The notes: a model not told the origin generated them from the sequence alone. DNA of 64,000 nucleotides from Brevipalpus yothersi (GCA_003956705.1 QZCP01000357.1:186001-250000), one strand, 5' to 3'. Shown: positions 11,900 through 25,009, counted from the stretch's first letter. Translations and numbers: made by a program.

Positions 11900-12964
11900 T
11901 TTGTCATGCAGTGATACTATTTTTGGGCAGAATTTTGTTTCTGTTTCAACCTTTTCTCGACAACATTATATCTTTCTATCACGAATTCTCCGAATGTTGT
12001 CTAATAATGTTTTCAAAAAAATATATTCATCAGATCAATTGAAACATCTGATCCGAGTAGCTGTGTCTTGTGATCAACATTGATTTTCTGTTTACTGTTA
12101 TATAAGAGGAAAACTTTCAGTTTGGGGTGAATGAAATATGTGTAGATAGGGCTCTTTCAAGGTAGGAATTGTTCAATCATCACTTCTCAGCACTTTTGTT
12201 AATGATAAAATTTGCTCTCAAATGCAATTTTTTAGCGAAAATTATGCAAACCATGTTTGCATTTGATATCTTGATCTTCAATCAGGAAATCTACTGTTCA
12301 GACTTTTGATTCCTTGTTCAACACTCAGTTCCTCACCGTAGCTAATAAGGAATAGCAATGAGATTCCTGGCTAATTTCTCTTCTTGTTAGGCTTTTAGTT
12401 CTACTTCAAACTGGACCCGAAATGCCTACTAATTTCAATTTATCACTGGCAACAGACCAAAGACTATGTTTTGATATTTTTTATAACTCATACTCAGAAT
12501 TTTTCTTATCATAGCCATAATGCACAATCATGTACTTGTGCATTTAAACTTTATTTGTATGACAACAGCCAAATTTATCCACCTCAATGATCAGGTAAAT
12601 CATAATCCTACTTTCAATTGATTTATTTATAACAAGTAAGAAACTTTCTCTATGAGATTATTTGAAATTTGAATAGGTCTCGTGTTCATGAGGATGAGGC
12701 AGATGGCTCCAACTGATATTGAACTGATATGGTATTCTTTTGAGTTACCAGAGAATTCACATCTTTCTTCTGAAACTGTTCTTCTCGGACTTGGTGAGCT
12801 CTGTTAATTTCACCTCTACACTAAGTGAGGAAAATTTTCTCATCAATCATACATCAGTATGCATTTGGTGAGTTTGATGAAACACATCAGTATGAGAATG
12901 CAATCAGTTGCGCTTGACTTGGAATTTTTCGGGCAACACTTTTTCTTGAAACTTATTTGCAATG
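11900..12964. other. Intergenic stretch after array gene 1
   Basis: No exon or recognisable repeat. Short plus-strand frames just after 11899 are 3' UTR reading frames. Confidence 0.5.
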
Positions 12965-13443
12965 ACTAGCAAGTTACGTTTTCCTTTCTTTTGCCGCCAA
13001 TTTCATCCACTCATCAATCGAATAGCTTTTCGTCTTTGCATTCCATTTCGTTCTGGAATACAATCTTCTGGATAATTATCTGTTTTCGTTCTGCTATCTC
13101 TCTGTGATTTCACTCTAAACTCATGAACTCATGCTGTGTATGGCCATGCTATGGTCAAAACAATTTACTCATCTCTAGTCTTATGTTTATTTTTGTTTTA
13201 GTATTTTTTTCTTCTTGCTTTTTCTTAAAGCAGGAAGTAAAAAGTGTGAATGTTTTGAGTCTGGATCTTTCTAATAATATCACCTGGCAAGTTAATATTC
13301 ATCTTGAAATTCTTGTTAAGTGTGTTAGTTTGTCTTGCCTATTGAAGAGGCGAAACATTTTCTTTGATCAAAACTACTACTATATAGATACTTGCTTCGT
13401 TAGAGTAAATCAGCGTTCAAAAAATTTCATAACTTAATTTATC
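12965..13443 (+). repeat. Copy of the array gene 1/5 5' flank
   Basis: Readable homology to 9140-9620 and 29365-29864, including CTTTTGCCGCCAATTTCATC, CTATCTCTCTGTGATTTCAC and the segment just before the start codon. It leads into the truncated copy at 13444. The plus-strand frame at 13123-13437 lies inside this flank and is not a gene. Confidence 0.7.
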
Positions 13444-13648
13444 ATGATTACAGTCGTTTGATTTTCACATTGCTTTGGATACCAAAGAAGACCAACGTAA
13501 GGAAACTTTCAACGAAATGGGCAATCAATGCTCAAAAATTAAGAGATCTCGTCATCTGTACGCTTCATCTCAAAAGTTTAAGAGTATCAGCAAAGATAAA
13601 TTGAACTCCTTATTTGATTTTTTACTCATACTTGGAGGTAGAATCGAG
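13444..13648 (+). pseudogene. Truncated copy of array exons 1-2
   Basis: The leader begins MITV as in array gene 5, but a deletion fuses it to the middle of exon 2. It removes intron 1, the first two Cys pairs of the PHD finger and the PHD Cys after the His. Right after the fusion the leader frame hits TGA. The rest of exon 2 is clear (KIKRSRHLYASSQKFKSISK and onward) and keeps the gtaatt donor, but one Cys of the last pair is now Gly (MGNQC). No exons 3 or 4 follow. It cannot make a PHD finger and is best read as a dead duplicate of a gene 5-like copy. Confidence 0.8.
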
Positions 13649-13892
13649 GTAATTTCTTTTCATTCTTATGGATCATTCCCTCTCCAGTCTTTTTTATTCT
13701 GATGATAATCAGAAGAAATTTATTTGACTTATTCATTTCAGTCCACTCTCGGTTGAACCTGAACAGTCTCTCCAAATGGTGTGCTCAAGAGTCAATGAAA
13801 AAAAGGTGTACAATAAGCTCTTGCTGATTTTTGATTCTTGTTTTCGCTTCTGGGTGTAGTATGATTCATAATGTATAATTTTCTTTATAGAC

Positions 13893-14764
<872 letters not shown>

Positions 14765-14905
14765 CCTTTTTTGTCTCCAATCTCATCCGCTCATCGATCA
14801 TTAGCTGTTCATCCCTGCATTCCATTTCGTTCTGGAATGCAATCCTCTGAATTATCATCTGTTATCCTTAGATTATTTCTTTCTCTCTCCGTGATTTCAC
14901 ATGAG
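14765..14905 (+). repeat. Orphan fragment of the array gene 1/5 5' flank
   Basis: The sequence from CTCATCCGCTCATCGATC through CATTCCATTTCGTTCTGGAA to CCGTGATTTCAC matches the same module at 9140, 12965 and 29365. No array exon follows. It is a relic of another duplication or of unequal exchange. Confidence 0.7.
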
Positions 14906-15061
14906 CTCATGTAGTACATGATCTTTGAACGGTGATAAGAGCTCGATTGATACAGTATTAAATAAATAACACCTATCGCTGTTAAAGAGTTGCTTCTCCA
15001 AAGAGTACTCTTTGCGCTATTCAGTGAATTTTCCAATTCTGGATCAGATTTTGTTCGATTC

Positions 15062-15240
15062 GATAATTTTTGGCCACGAGATTAGGCTACTGAGATAATT
15101 TTTGGCCACCTTATCACCTTTGATAAGAGAAAAATTTTCATCTATCAGGTAGGAAAACTGGTCAAATTGCTAGATATCGAGCTATCTGACTATTTTGACC
15201 GGGTTTTTCATCTGAATTATCGTGGCCAAAAATTATCTCA
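15062..15240. repeat. Imperfect palindrome, foldback/MITE-like
   Basis: TGAGATAATTTTTGGCCAC at 15091-15109 has its exact reverse complement at 15222-15240. A further direct copy of GATAATTTTTGGCCAC lies at 15062-15077. The inner arms also pair imperfectly (ACTGGTCAAA against TTTGACCGGG, and an AGATATC/GAGCTATCT centre). It could be a small foldback element. No target-site duplication was identified. Confidence 0.6.
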
Positions 15241-15429
15241 CAAATATTGTCGAGAACAAATTTTTCAATCTCTGACTCTGAAAACCTGAAAAAGCTACGA
15301 AAGCTACCCGAAAAGGCTTTCACTTTTTCTGCCCAAGTGCTCACTCTTGTTAGTACTCTTGGTGCTTCTCTCTATTCATACAGTATGCTCTTTATCCTTT
15401 CGATTCATATTATTTCTGGTTAACCTTGT

Positions 15430-16096
15430 ATCTTGTTGTATCGTTTTTCTTTCATCCCTCAGCTTCCTGAATATCATTACTGATTATTGACCAAGTGATC
15501 AAGAATCTTGTTGATCTAACAAGGCTCATTTTGTGCTGAGTGGGTTGCTCATCCTATGTGTATTAAGTGTATCTCTCAGCTTGGATAATGACTAGCCTTT
15601 ACGCGTTATATATGTGCTAATGATTATCGCTACTTGCTTTAATTTTGTTCCCCAAGATACTCTTCCAGTATTGCGAGTTGAAACTTCGAATTGACTTGTG
15701 TCTGAATGTTGATTGTGGTGAATATTATCTGGATGAGCTCATCTGATTGGAAATTCATGTGGAATCATTTTTCATCACAAGATTTAATTCATTTTAATTA
15801 ATGAATTTGGATTTCGTTCTTGTGTTTCTCACATCCACACTTGTTTTGTATTTTAGTTAATATCATCTGATGTTCATACTCTATTCAGTTGAGTATGTCA
15901 TCTGTCTGAATTCTTCTGGTTGTTCCTATCACTCACTTTATCACTCAATCATTTGCAATTTTTTGCCAACTCGTTATTTAAAAAGTTGAATGTTCATAAG
16001 GATAATCAGGAGAAGGTTAAAATTCATCCAACATTTGTATCAATTGACAAATTCTAGAGTTGAATACACATTTCATCGTTTTGTTCATCAGCAATC
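15430..16096 (+). promoter_or_regulatory. Duplicated 5' flank of array gene 2
   Basis: Long readable homology with the flank of array gene 4 (25010-25792), for example CAGCTTCCTGAATATCATTA, the TTAATATCATCTGATGTTC segments and the bases directly before the start codon (TTTTGTTCATCAGCAATC). It differs from the gene 1/5 flank, so the array has two promoter classes. Confidence 0.6.
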
Positions 16097-18973
16097 ATGA
16101 CCCCAGAAGATGAAAAGGTGAGATACGTTTAAAATTGTATTCTTATTCTGGTAGGAAATCAATTCAAAAAAACTCTTTCTTCCTACTCAGGACCCTAATT
16201 GCTGGGTATGTCATGAGAGAGGTAGCCAAATTTTCTGTCCAAAGTGTTTTCTGGGCTTTCACATTGGCTGTGCTGTGAGAACCAAAGAAATTAACAGTCA
16301 TGAACGGAGTTTCATAAAAATGTGTTATCAATGCTCGAAGATCGAAAAATCACGTCATCTTTACACTTCATCTCAAAATTTCAAGAGTGTGAGCAAAAGA
16401 ATTTTAAACTCCATCTTGAATGTTGTACTTATAAAAGATGAGGGAATCAAGGTAGCAAATTTTTTTATCCCTCTAAGAGAAAAATACTTATAAAATTATT
16501 TTGTTTCACTCATGATAGTCACCTCCTCCAATCTTCAAGACAGAACAACAGCCGGGCATGTTTGAAGATGTGGAGAATTTCATCAATTTTGACACCATCA
16601 AATCCAAGATTAAGAGTAATAAATATGAGTGCACAGAAGAAGTGCTCGCTGATTTGCGTAAAATTGAGCATACGATGCTCGTTGGATTTAAAGAAAGGAA
16701 TCAAACGGAGGTTATGACTGATTATATCAGCCAGGTGTCGAGATTCTGCCAAGAGATTGACCTGTGTCCTTATTGTATCTACAATCATTACCTTTCACCT
16801 CTTGGGTCAGCTGCAATTTGTCCATGGGGTCATAAACTTGCGACCATTAAACACCAGAATAATTTGGACCATGCACCATTGGACATCTTCAGTATGAAGC
16901 GATACTCTGACCTGCCTCTGTACTATCCTGCCAAAGTTATCGCTTACAGTAAATGTCACACTTTTGTTCATATTCGTCTTTTCTTTCCTGGAAGGCCATG
17001 CAGGTAAGACACTTGAGTGATAACTTTTGTTTCTTAAAATGTATATGCTTTGCTGAATATGCTCATTTTTTGACAGTTTGAGAGTACCTCTAGAGAATGT
17101 GCTGCATCTCAGTAATTGGAGTGTGAAGAGATGCTATGGTTTGATGAACAATACTCGAAACCAATCCTTGAAAGAAGATTTTTCAGATGCTCTCAAGAAG
17201 TTGGACATCCATCTCGAAGAATTGAAGCAAAAATTTGGTGTCTGTGATTATCCCATCACTTATAAGAGACATTGGAGATCAACCGACGAATTATTCATTG
17301 ATTGTGACTCTAGTTCAACTGGTAGAAAGCGACGATCATCGAATGACTCGAGAAAATCGATTGAATCAAGAAGACAAGAAAATTCGGAACCCAAAAGTTG
17401 GAAGAATCAAGGTACGAAAACGAATAAGCTGACTGAAGATTCCAATAGCAGAAAAAGGAAGCTCGATATAGATCTGACAAATCCTCCAAAAAAATCAGCA
17501 AGAGGAGAGTCTGAAGCTCCAGTCAGTACTCTGATCCCATCTGATGATTTGTCCTCAGAAGCTCAATCTGATGGATGCGCCACAGAAGTGGCTTCATCTG
17601 ACAAATCTCACCTAGTTCTCAATAGTTGTGAAACTGAACCTGCCACATCGAAAGATCTGAGTAAGGTTCATGCCTCACCAGCTCATACCAATTTGAAGGC
17701 ATCGAACGGCTCAACAACAGAATTTCTCAATAGCTGCGATAAGAATGATTATCTAACACTACTCATTGATAACAAAAAAGAAACAAATTACTCAGACGAT
17801 ACCTGGTTGGTAAATTCAGAAAAAGATATGCCTAGTTCATCAGTCAGGTCATTATATAAATCCAGTGATCCAACTTCTAAGCCAAAAGATATACTTTCTT
17901 CTTCTAAAAGTTCAGAGTTAGAGAATGCGACAATAACAATAGTGCTGAAAGATGATATCGCTGGATCATTTCCACCCAATACACCACATCAACATCGCTC
18001 TACCATCGGAGCTAAGACTAATGAGCCTACTCCAATACTCACTGGTAAATCAAATGATATCTCAACCAAGCCTCTTAATGAACAAATCAAAAATGACAGA
18101 GAGGAATGTCAGTCAATTTCTATCAATCATACAAGAGAGAAAACTGGACTGAAAGATGCTCTCTTAAGCAAGTCAGTAAAAGGTGGTGACCATACATCAC
18201 TTAATGTGACTTCTGAAAAAATTCTCGACACAAAATTGGCAACCTCACAGATTTCTTCAGAAAATTCAACCAGAGACAGCAATCTGGTGATCTCAGGAGA
18301 AATAATCCCTTCTGAAGAAGTTAATGAGGATGCCGAAACTCTTCCAAATGACTTGACATCCATTTCCCTGGATGACATTGTGAGACCTCCTTCACCTGGT
18401 GCATCCGGTCAAAATAGTTTCGAAATCATTGAGTCTGAAGAAGAAAGTGAGCTCCATTCTTTAGAAAATCGTCCTAACTGTCAGCTTCGTAGGATAAAGC
18501 TGGATAAAATAACGAATCAACAGAAAAGTAGCTCATTGGATGAAGTTTCAAAATACGAGGGGAAGGAAAGCATGAAAATTTGTGATTTTCTAAAAACTCA
18601 CAAAGAACGATTCAATTCCGTTTCAGGGAAACTTGACATCTCAAAAATGGAGAGCATCGAGGGACTTGAATCTAATGAAAGAAAATCCAAGAAACTTGAA
18701 TCACAAGCCAATGGAGAACAATCATTAACCCATGGAAAGACTGAGTCTGCCAAAGATGTGGAATTAGGAATCAAGAATAATTCCATGGTATCGGAGTCAA
18801 AGTTTGCTGAAGTAATTCATCAGAAAGTTCTGCCGTGTTCGCGTTGTCCCATCTTGGAAAAGAAAAACAAAGAATATGAGCAAGCGATAATTTACCATAA
18901 GATTCGTAATAAAGCTTTGACAAAGTATTGCAGCGAACTGGAAAAAACTTCAGAAAACCCTTCTCTCGAGTAG
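16097..18973 (+). CDS. Array gene 2: ZMYND11-like PHD-bromo-ZnF-PWWP, no WW, mosaic
   Basis: Exons are 16097-16117, 16191-16451, 16519-17003 and 17077-18973, giving 887 residues, the longest array protein. The leader is MTPEDEK. The PHD finger has all eight ligands (CWVC, CPKC, FHIGC, CYQC). Then come the degenerate bromodomain, the zinc finger (CPYC...CPWGH) and the PWWP (YYPAKVIAYSK...VHIRLFFPGRPC). I find no WW domain. The tail is Ser/acidic-rich with FEIIESEEESEL and ends in CSRC plus a helix. The PHD-to-mid-tail part resembles array gene 4. From about 18000-18070 onward it instead resembles genes 1 and 5, and 18662-18795 is almost identical to 11594-11727. That switch removes the WW-coding region. 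The role is presumably nuclear histone reading, by family. Confidence 0.86.
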
Positions 18974-19260
18974 AAAAACTCGAGATTTATCATGTAGTAA
19001 TACTTTCTCACTATGTCTTCAGTGGAAATAATTTCCCACCAGACTCATTGAATTTCTCTTTTTGCATGAATAACTTTTTCTCATCATTGAGTCTTGATAT
19101 TTTCGATGCATCCAGACTCTTTGTTCAGTGCTGATCATCTGGAAAAAATGAGCTTAGGATAAAGAGTCACGCATCTCGTATCTGACTCATGTGATGTTAA
19201 GTGAAATATTTTGAACTATTTGAGAAATCACTGATCAATGATTCTGAAATATATTCCAGT
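18974..19260 (+). repeat. 3' flank shared with array gene 5
   Basis: The sequence after the gene 2 stop (TTTATCATGTAGTAATACTT, CACTATGTCTTCAGTGGAAA and beyond) matches that after gene 5 (32550-32810). The gene 1/5-like identity of gene 2 therefore continues into its 3' UTR and flank. Confidence 0.7.
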
Positions 19261-19482
19261 ATGGATTTCTCAACTGCTAGTTTTCATTTGGCAAAATATA
19301 TATATTCCTGGTTTATCAATACATTCACTAGATGCCTATTTATCTCTTCATGGATGAATTCTTCTAACCAATATAGAGTTGGGCATCTTCTCAGATCGAA
19401 CTTTTCAAAAGAAAATTGAACTTCCGAATAAAATTGAATTGAGTATCACACCTTGAATCAGCATAAGAAATTCTTCAAAAAA

Positions 19483-19877
19483 GCTGAAGAGAACCCTAAA
19501 ATAACATTTTCTCAGGCTGCTGCTAATAATTCATCGAAAGATCTGTCCAATGGATGTTCAACGAAGACTACTACGAGTGATAAAAATTCTCTCACTGATA
19601 GTAGTACCAATACTGATACAGTGACTGATTTGAAAAAGCAGGAGCCTAATCCTCTTCCTGATCTTGCTTCGCCTCGAGTTTTGAAGGCTACAGATAGTGT
19701 CATGAAAGAATCACTCCCTGATGGATGGGAAGAACGTGTTCACACCGATGGGAAAGTTTACTTTATCGATCATATCAATAGAAAAACTCAATGGGAAGAT
19801 CCTCGATTCAAAGTTCCAAAAACTAATAAATCCACCCCAATCTTCAAAAACCAGGGTGTTCTTGGACAATCAAATGT
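19483..19877 (+). pseudogene. Orphan WW-domain exon fragment
   Basis: Homologous to the middle of exon 4 of array gene 3 (about 22206-22600). It includes a Ser/Thr-rich linker (SSKDLSNGCSTK) and one intact WW domain (LPDGWEERVHTDGK...YFIDHINRKTQWEDPRF) identical or nearly so to the first WW of gene 3. No PHD, bromo or PWWP exons precede it. The open frame continues to 20184 but is not gene 3-like beyond about 19877. It is probably a relic of exchange. Both WW tryptophans, the His and the Pro are intact, so decay is recent or it is still used as an exon. Confidence 0.7.
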
Positions 19878-20839
19878 TGATACTAAGTACCAATATTCGA
19901 TTCGTACAGTATTTTTTACTTCTTTTCGGGTTTTTTTCAAAAATTTTGGGCCGGATGTTGACCAAAAAAGTGAGGGTCATAAAACTCCTGGTAAAAAGGA
20001 GTCTTTCTCTTTCTCTTTCTCTTTCAATGGTCATCTCATCTTTCATCTTGCCGTCGAATGTACTTTGGCCCTTGAGCTAGATTCCTTTCTTTATCTCCTT
20101 TCGGACTCATTTTGTTATCACTTCTTCGTATCTCTTGACACTCTTTCAGTAATTGGACCTCTAGATATTTCTTCAAAGCATTAGCATCCTTAGTTATCGT
20201 TTGTTTTTCATATGCACCAGTTGGTCACAGTTATTTGTACAGTGTGAAGTGGTGAAAGTCTTTCACTGAAAGAGTTGCTCATAATCTATTTGATTATCTG
20301 CTTGTTAGCATTAGATTCCAATGCTACTGATATCACGTTTACTGATCAGTATCATTTTTCACTTGTGTGGGATCATTTTTTAATGTACATACTTGATGTC
20401 TGAAACTTTTAATAAGCTTCTGTCTGAATGCTGACACTCGTTAAATCAAATTGGTCAGGAAGGATCGGCTAATATTTTGTGTTATATGAATGTTGGTCCA
20501 TTAAGATAATCTACTGATTTAGAAAATTACCTTCATGTAACATTGTTTTGTACATCCTTGTCCCGTGTAGAGAACTTCTTTGTTATCATCAACAACATTT
20601 CATATCAAAATTTTTTTCATTTGATCCTTCTTTATCAATTCATTCTATTGATTGAGTGATTAATCGGAACTACCAATCGAGGGGCTCAGTTTGTCCCACT
20701 TTCAAAAATTGTGCTCAATTATTATTAACTCTTCCAAATTCAGACAAGGCTGCTTTATGGTGATCAGTTATCAAAATTGATCGGAGAATTGTTTGAAAAA
20801 AACCGTTCCAGAAGCTGGACACAAGTTCACTTTTTGATA
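19878..20839. other. Intergenic stretch before array gene 3
   Basis: No supported exon. The open frame running from the WW fragment to 20184 loses array similarity and looks like non-coding DNA. The last few hundred bases are presumably the promoter of array gene 3. Only scattered words resemble the gene 2/4 flank. Confidence 0.45.
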
Positions 20840-23632
20840 ATGACCACTACAGAAAACAGCAAGGTAAGTTGAGCTGTGAAGGCTTCATTTTGACTTGTGT
20901 AACAAGATTCACTGGATCATGATCACTCATTTCCATTCATCTGATTTAGGATCCCAACTGCTGGGTATGCCATGAAGGAGGTAGCCAAATTTTTTGTCCA
21001 AAGTGTTTCCTGGGTTTTCACATCGGTTGTGCAGTGAGAACTAACGAAGATATTAATCGTTGCGGTAAGCGTTTCAATTATTTGTGTCGTCAATGTTTGA
21101 GAATCGAGAGCTCTATCCACCTGTACACTTCCTCACAAAAGTTCAAGAGTGTCAGTAAGGAAACATTGAATTCAATCTTTGATGTTCTGTTCTTACGAGG
21201 TAAAGGGATTCAGGTGAGTTTGATTTCGGATGGTGGCATTTTGAATGATCATCGCATTTTTATTCTAGTCAACCCCTGAGATAATGAAGACAGTGGAGCA
21301 ATGGGGCATGTTCGATGATGTGAAAAATTTCACCAATTTTGATACCGTCAGATTGAAGATTGAGAATAATGAATACCAGTGCACCGAGGAGTTACTCTTC
21401 GATTTGCGTAAGATTGAGCATACAATGCTCGTTGAATTTAAAGAAGGCCATCAAACAGAGGACATCGCTGATTATTTAAGCACAACTTCTAGATATTGTC
21501 AAGAGATTGACTTGTGTCCTTATTGTATCTTCAATCATTACCTCTCACCTCTTGGGTCAGCTGCAACTTGTCCATGGGGTCATACACTTGGCACAGTCAA
21601 ACACATTGAGGATGTTGCTACGCTGGACCTCTTCAGTATGAAGCGACTCTCTAACCTTCCTCCATACTTTCCTGTCAAAGTTATCGCTTACAGTAAATGT
21701 CGAAATTTGGTTCATGTCCGTCTATTTTGGCCTGGAAGACCATGGAGGTAAGGCACTTGATTGTTCACTCTCATATCTTGAATGATGGTTGACTGAAAAT
21801 GATTGTTTGTCCACAGTTTGAGAGTACCAATAGAGAATGTGATCCATCTGAGCTATTATAGTAAGAATAGGTTCCCTGGAATAATGCACAATATTCGGTG
21901 TAAATTCACGAAAAAAGATTTCAGCTATGCTCTCGAGAAGTTTGAAATTCATCTCAATGAATTGAAGCAAAAGTTTGCTCAACGTACCTTTTGGGTCAAT
22001 AGCATGAAATATTGGAAATCAAACGACGAATTATTCATCGATTGTAGCTCTGGATTAAATAACGAAGCCAGGCAATCATCGGATGGCTCGAAAAATTCTG
22101 AAGTATCGAAATTGGGAGAAAATTCAAAAACCACTCAGACTACAAACGATTCCAATAGCAAGAAAAGGCCCTTAGAGATGGATCGCGTGAGTTCTCCAAA
22201 AAAGTTAGCCAAGGAGAACCCTAAAAGAACATCTTCTCAGGCTGTTGCTAATAATTCATTGAAAAATCTTTCCAATGGATGCTCAACGAAGACTACCACG
22301 AGTGATAAAAATTCTCTCACTGATAGTAGTACCAATACTGATACAGAGGCTGATTTGAAAAAGCAGGAGCCCCTAACTGATCTTGCTTCGCCTCGAGTTT
22401 CGAAGGCTATAGATAGTGCCATGAAAGAATCACTTCCTGATGGATGGGAAGAACGTGTTCACACCGATGGGAAAGTCTACTTCATCGATCATATCAATAG
22501 AAAAACTCAGTGGGAAGATCCTCGATTCAAAGTTTCAAAAACTAATAAATCCACTTCAATGCCCGAGAATCATGGTGCCCTTGGAGGATCAAACGTCAAA
22601 GGGCCTTTACCTGATGGTTGGGAAAAACGGATCCACAGCAATGGACGGATCTTCTTTCTCGATCACATCAATAAGAGGGCTCAATGGGAAGACCCTCGCT
22701 TGACCACTTCCGGTGCGAATAAGCATACGGCATCAGTCAAGAATACATCTGAGAAGCCATCAAACGACACTGTGACTGGATCTCTTCCCGATGGCTGGGA
22801 AAAACGGACTCACAGTGATGGAAGGTTTTATTATGTCAATATTATCGATAAAAAAACTCAGTGGAGAGATCCTCGCTTAGATCATCATCTTAGAGGAACA
22901 GTCAGTGAATCTAATCTCTCTAAAAGTGTGGCTTATGAACCATCTTATGATACGAAAGAGGATGATGAATCTTCCACTCTCGAGGGGTTGAATTCTCCTG
23001 AAAAAGTCATGAAAGAGAGGCCAGCCATCATGGAGAACTCAGGAATCCCCCAGAAAACGAAGTCCCCTGACCAAACTGATGTGTGCGAAAAAGTTCAATC
23101 AGAAATTGCGACGTCATCCACCTCACCCAGCGAGCATGTCGTTAAATTTACGTTAACCGGTCAGGACACTGGACCAGATGATCGTTTTGAGATCACCGAA
23201 TCTGATGAAGAAATGGAATTTCAACTCCCAATCAATAACAACATGAGTAGCTCAAAAAATCTTCATGAAACAGAGATCGATAAAAAAGTTGATCAATCTG
23301 CGGCAACCCGTGAATTGTCGAGTGAAATTTTGAAGAATGGGCAAAAATCTCCAAACCAATCCAGCAATCAAGTGGTATTACGTCAGTGTTCCGTCATCGT
23401 CTCCGATGAAGAGAAATTTTTTTCTTCTAATGAAATGAAAAATGAGAAATCGGAAAATCTCGAAAACGATCTTAAAGCATTCGACTTGAAGCTTTCTGTG
23501 GAGGCCCAACCACAGAAAATAGTGGAAACATGTCCACGCTGTCATATTTTGGAAGCAAAACTAGATGGGATCAAGCGGTTTATCAAGAAATGTCTAGTTG
23601 CAAAGCGTGGTTGGAATATCTCAGCCAACTGA
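20840..23632 (+). CDS. Array gene 3: ZMYND11-like PHD-bromo-ZnF-PWWP with three WW domains
   Basis: Exons are 20840-20863, 20950-21213, 21269-21747 and 21817-23632, giving 860 residues. The leader is MTTTENSK. The PHD is complete (CWVC, CPKC, FHIGC, CRQC). It is followed by the bromo-like region, zinc finger (CPYC...CPWGH) and PWWP (YFPVKVIAYSK...VHVRLFWPGRPW). Exon 4 carries three WW domains at about 461-493, 518-550 and 577-609, each starting LPDGWE. WW1 and WW2 keep the loop His (IDHIN, LDHIN) typical of group I WW domains that bind PPxY; in WW3 it is Ile (VNIID). After these come FEITESDEEMEF and a C-terminal CPRC plus helix ending after a shorter segment than in the other copies. PHD-bromo-PWWP fused to tandem WW is not an architecture I know. 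Confidence 0.88.
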
Positions 23633-25009
23633 ATGAACACTTCAGAGGAACTCCTCTTCATTCGTCGATGCATTTTAATCATTTCATTTCTCGTTTTTCA
23701 TTCCATTATGAATCTCTTTATTGGTTTTTCTGATTTTTAAAATTCATATTTCACATATATACTTGAATACCCATTAATCCGGCTGAATCTTTCCAAATGA
23801 CTCTTCTGACTCATTAGAAATTAGAGATAGATTTTCATCCTCATAGTCTATGGCAACTAGATTTGGGTTCCTCTGATAGCGAGGTACTTACTTTGATCTG
23901 TCTGGATCTCTCTGACGAAATGTGAAATCTAAACTCTATCATATACTGGCAGGAATGGATGAGTCTATGATAGATGTATTGATGGAAGCTTCGCGTGTTT
24001 CTTATCCATGGTGTTGGAATGAATTTGCGATTAACTCTCATTCAGAAAGTGTGGATAGAAAATGAATCGTTTTGCTTAGAATAGAGAGAAAACTCGATCA
24101 CATGGAAAGAGCAGATAATGTATGAAACTAGAGAGCCAAAACAAATTGTACTCGGGATTTAAGTCATAATTTTATATAAACTATACTGAATCATAGATTC
24201 GGTTGCAAGTTTTTGGAATAAAAAAAATCCTTCCCATGATGAGATCTGCGATACGGTATCTCAAAAGTGAATTTCTACCATAAAATTCTCCTCAGCTTCC
24301 CAGTCTCTTAACTCGGGTTGTCAGAAAGTGGCAGGAAAGTTATCTTTTTAGTTATCTTTTTCGGCATGAGACGCTAAAGGGTCCTGTAGGCCTTGATCAG
24401 AGAGGAAGCTTCGGCCTCAACCAGCCCTAAGGCAATGATGCTCTTCATCGGACATCTTTCGGAGTGGATAAGTCCAAGGTCATTCTCCGCGGCTCGAAAT
24501 TCTCAGCTTCTCCGTAAAAGCATTGATTCTCTCTCTCTCTCTCTCTCTTGCTTTTTGGTTTTTATTGCTACTTTGGCATTGCGACCTCTGAGCTTATCTA
24601 AATCCTCTCTGCGAGAAAAAATTTTCTGCTTCTTTACAATTCATATAGCCTTGAGAGAATCAGCAACTCAAACTCGATCCAAGCATTCGTGTTCAATTCT
24701 CTTGAATAAGTAACAAACGCGGGGCAACACTCGACCTTGACATGACAGATTCTGAGAATATAACAGTGTTGAATTATCGATCAAATTTCATCTCCTTACA
24801 CCGCACAGCAATTTTTGAATACTGTTCATAAACTGTTGAGGGCCATAATCAGTGGTAAGATTTAATGTGAAACAGTCATCTCACTTCGCTAATGGAGAAT
24901 TAACTTTCACTTATTGGCGCTAAAAAAATTTCTCCTTCTTTGTTTCAAATTCGTATGCTTTTGTTTGCCAACTGTGTTTTAATCGCTTTGTTTTATGTTT
25001 TCGTTCATC
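23633..25009. other. Intergenic stretch after array gene 3
   Basis: No gene recognised. A patch at about 24370-24720 is richer in G+C than its surroundings and is broken by a short (CT)n tract at 24529-24549. The open frame there (24393-24713) runs through the repeat and shows no family character. It might be a decayed element, but I cannot identify it. Confidence 0.45.

Noticed and set aside
13123..13437. Plus-strand 104-residue frame
   Set aside because: It lies inside the duplicated 5' flank of the array and is not conserved as a frame in the other copies.
17310..18786. Antisense frames over the exon 4 tails of the array genes
   Set aside because: They are shadows of Ser-rich coding sequence on the plus strand; the plus frames carry the domains and proper splicing.
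24393..24713. Open frame in a G+C-richer patch
   Set aside because: It runs through a CT repeat and has no domain, splice or homology support.
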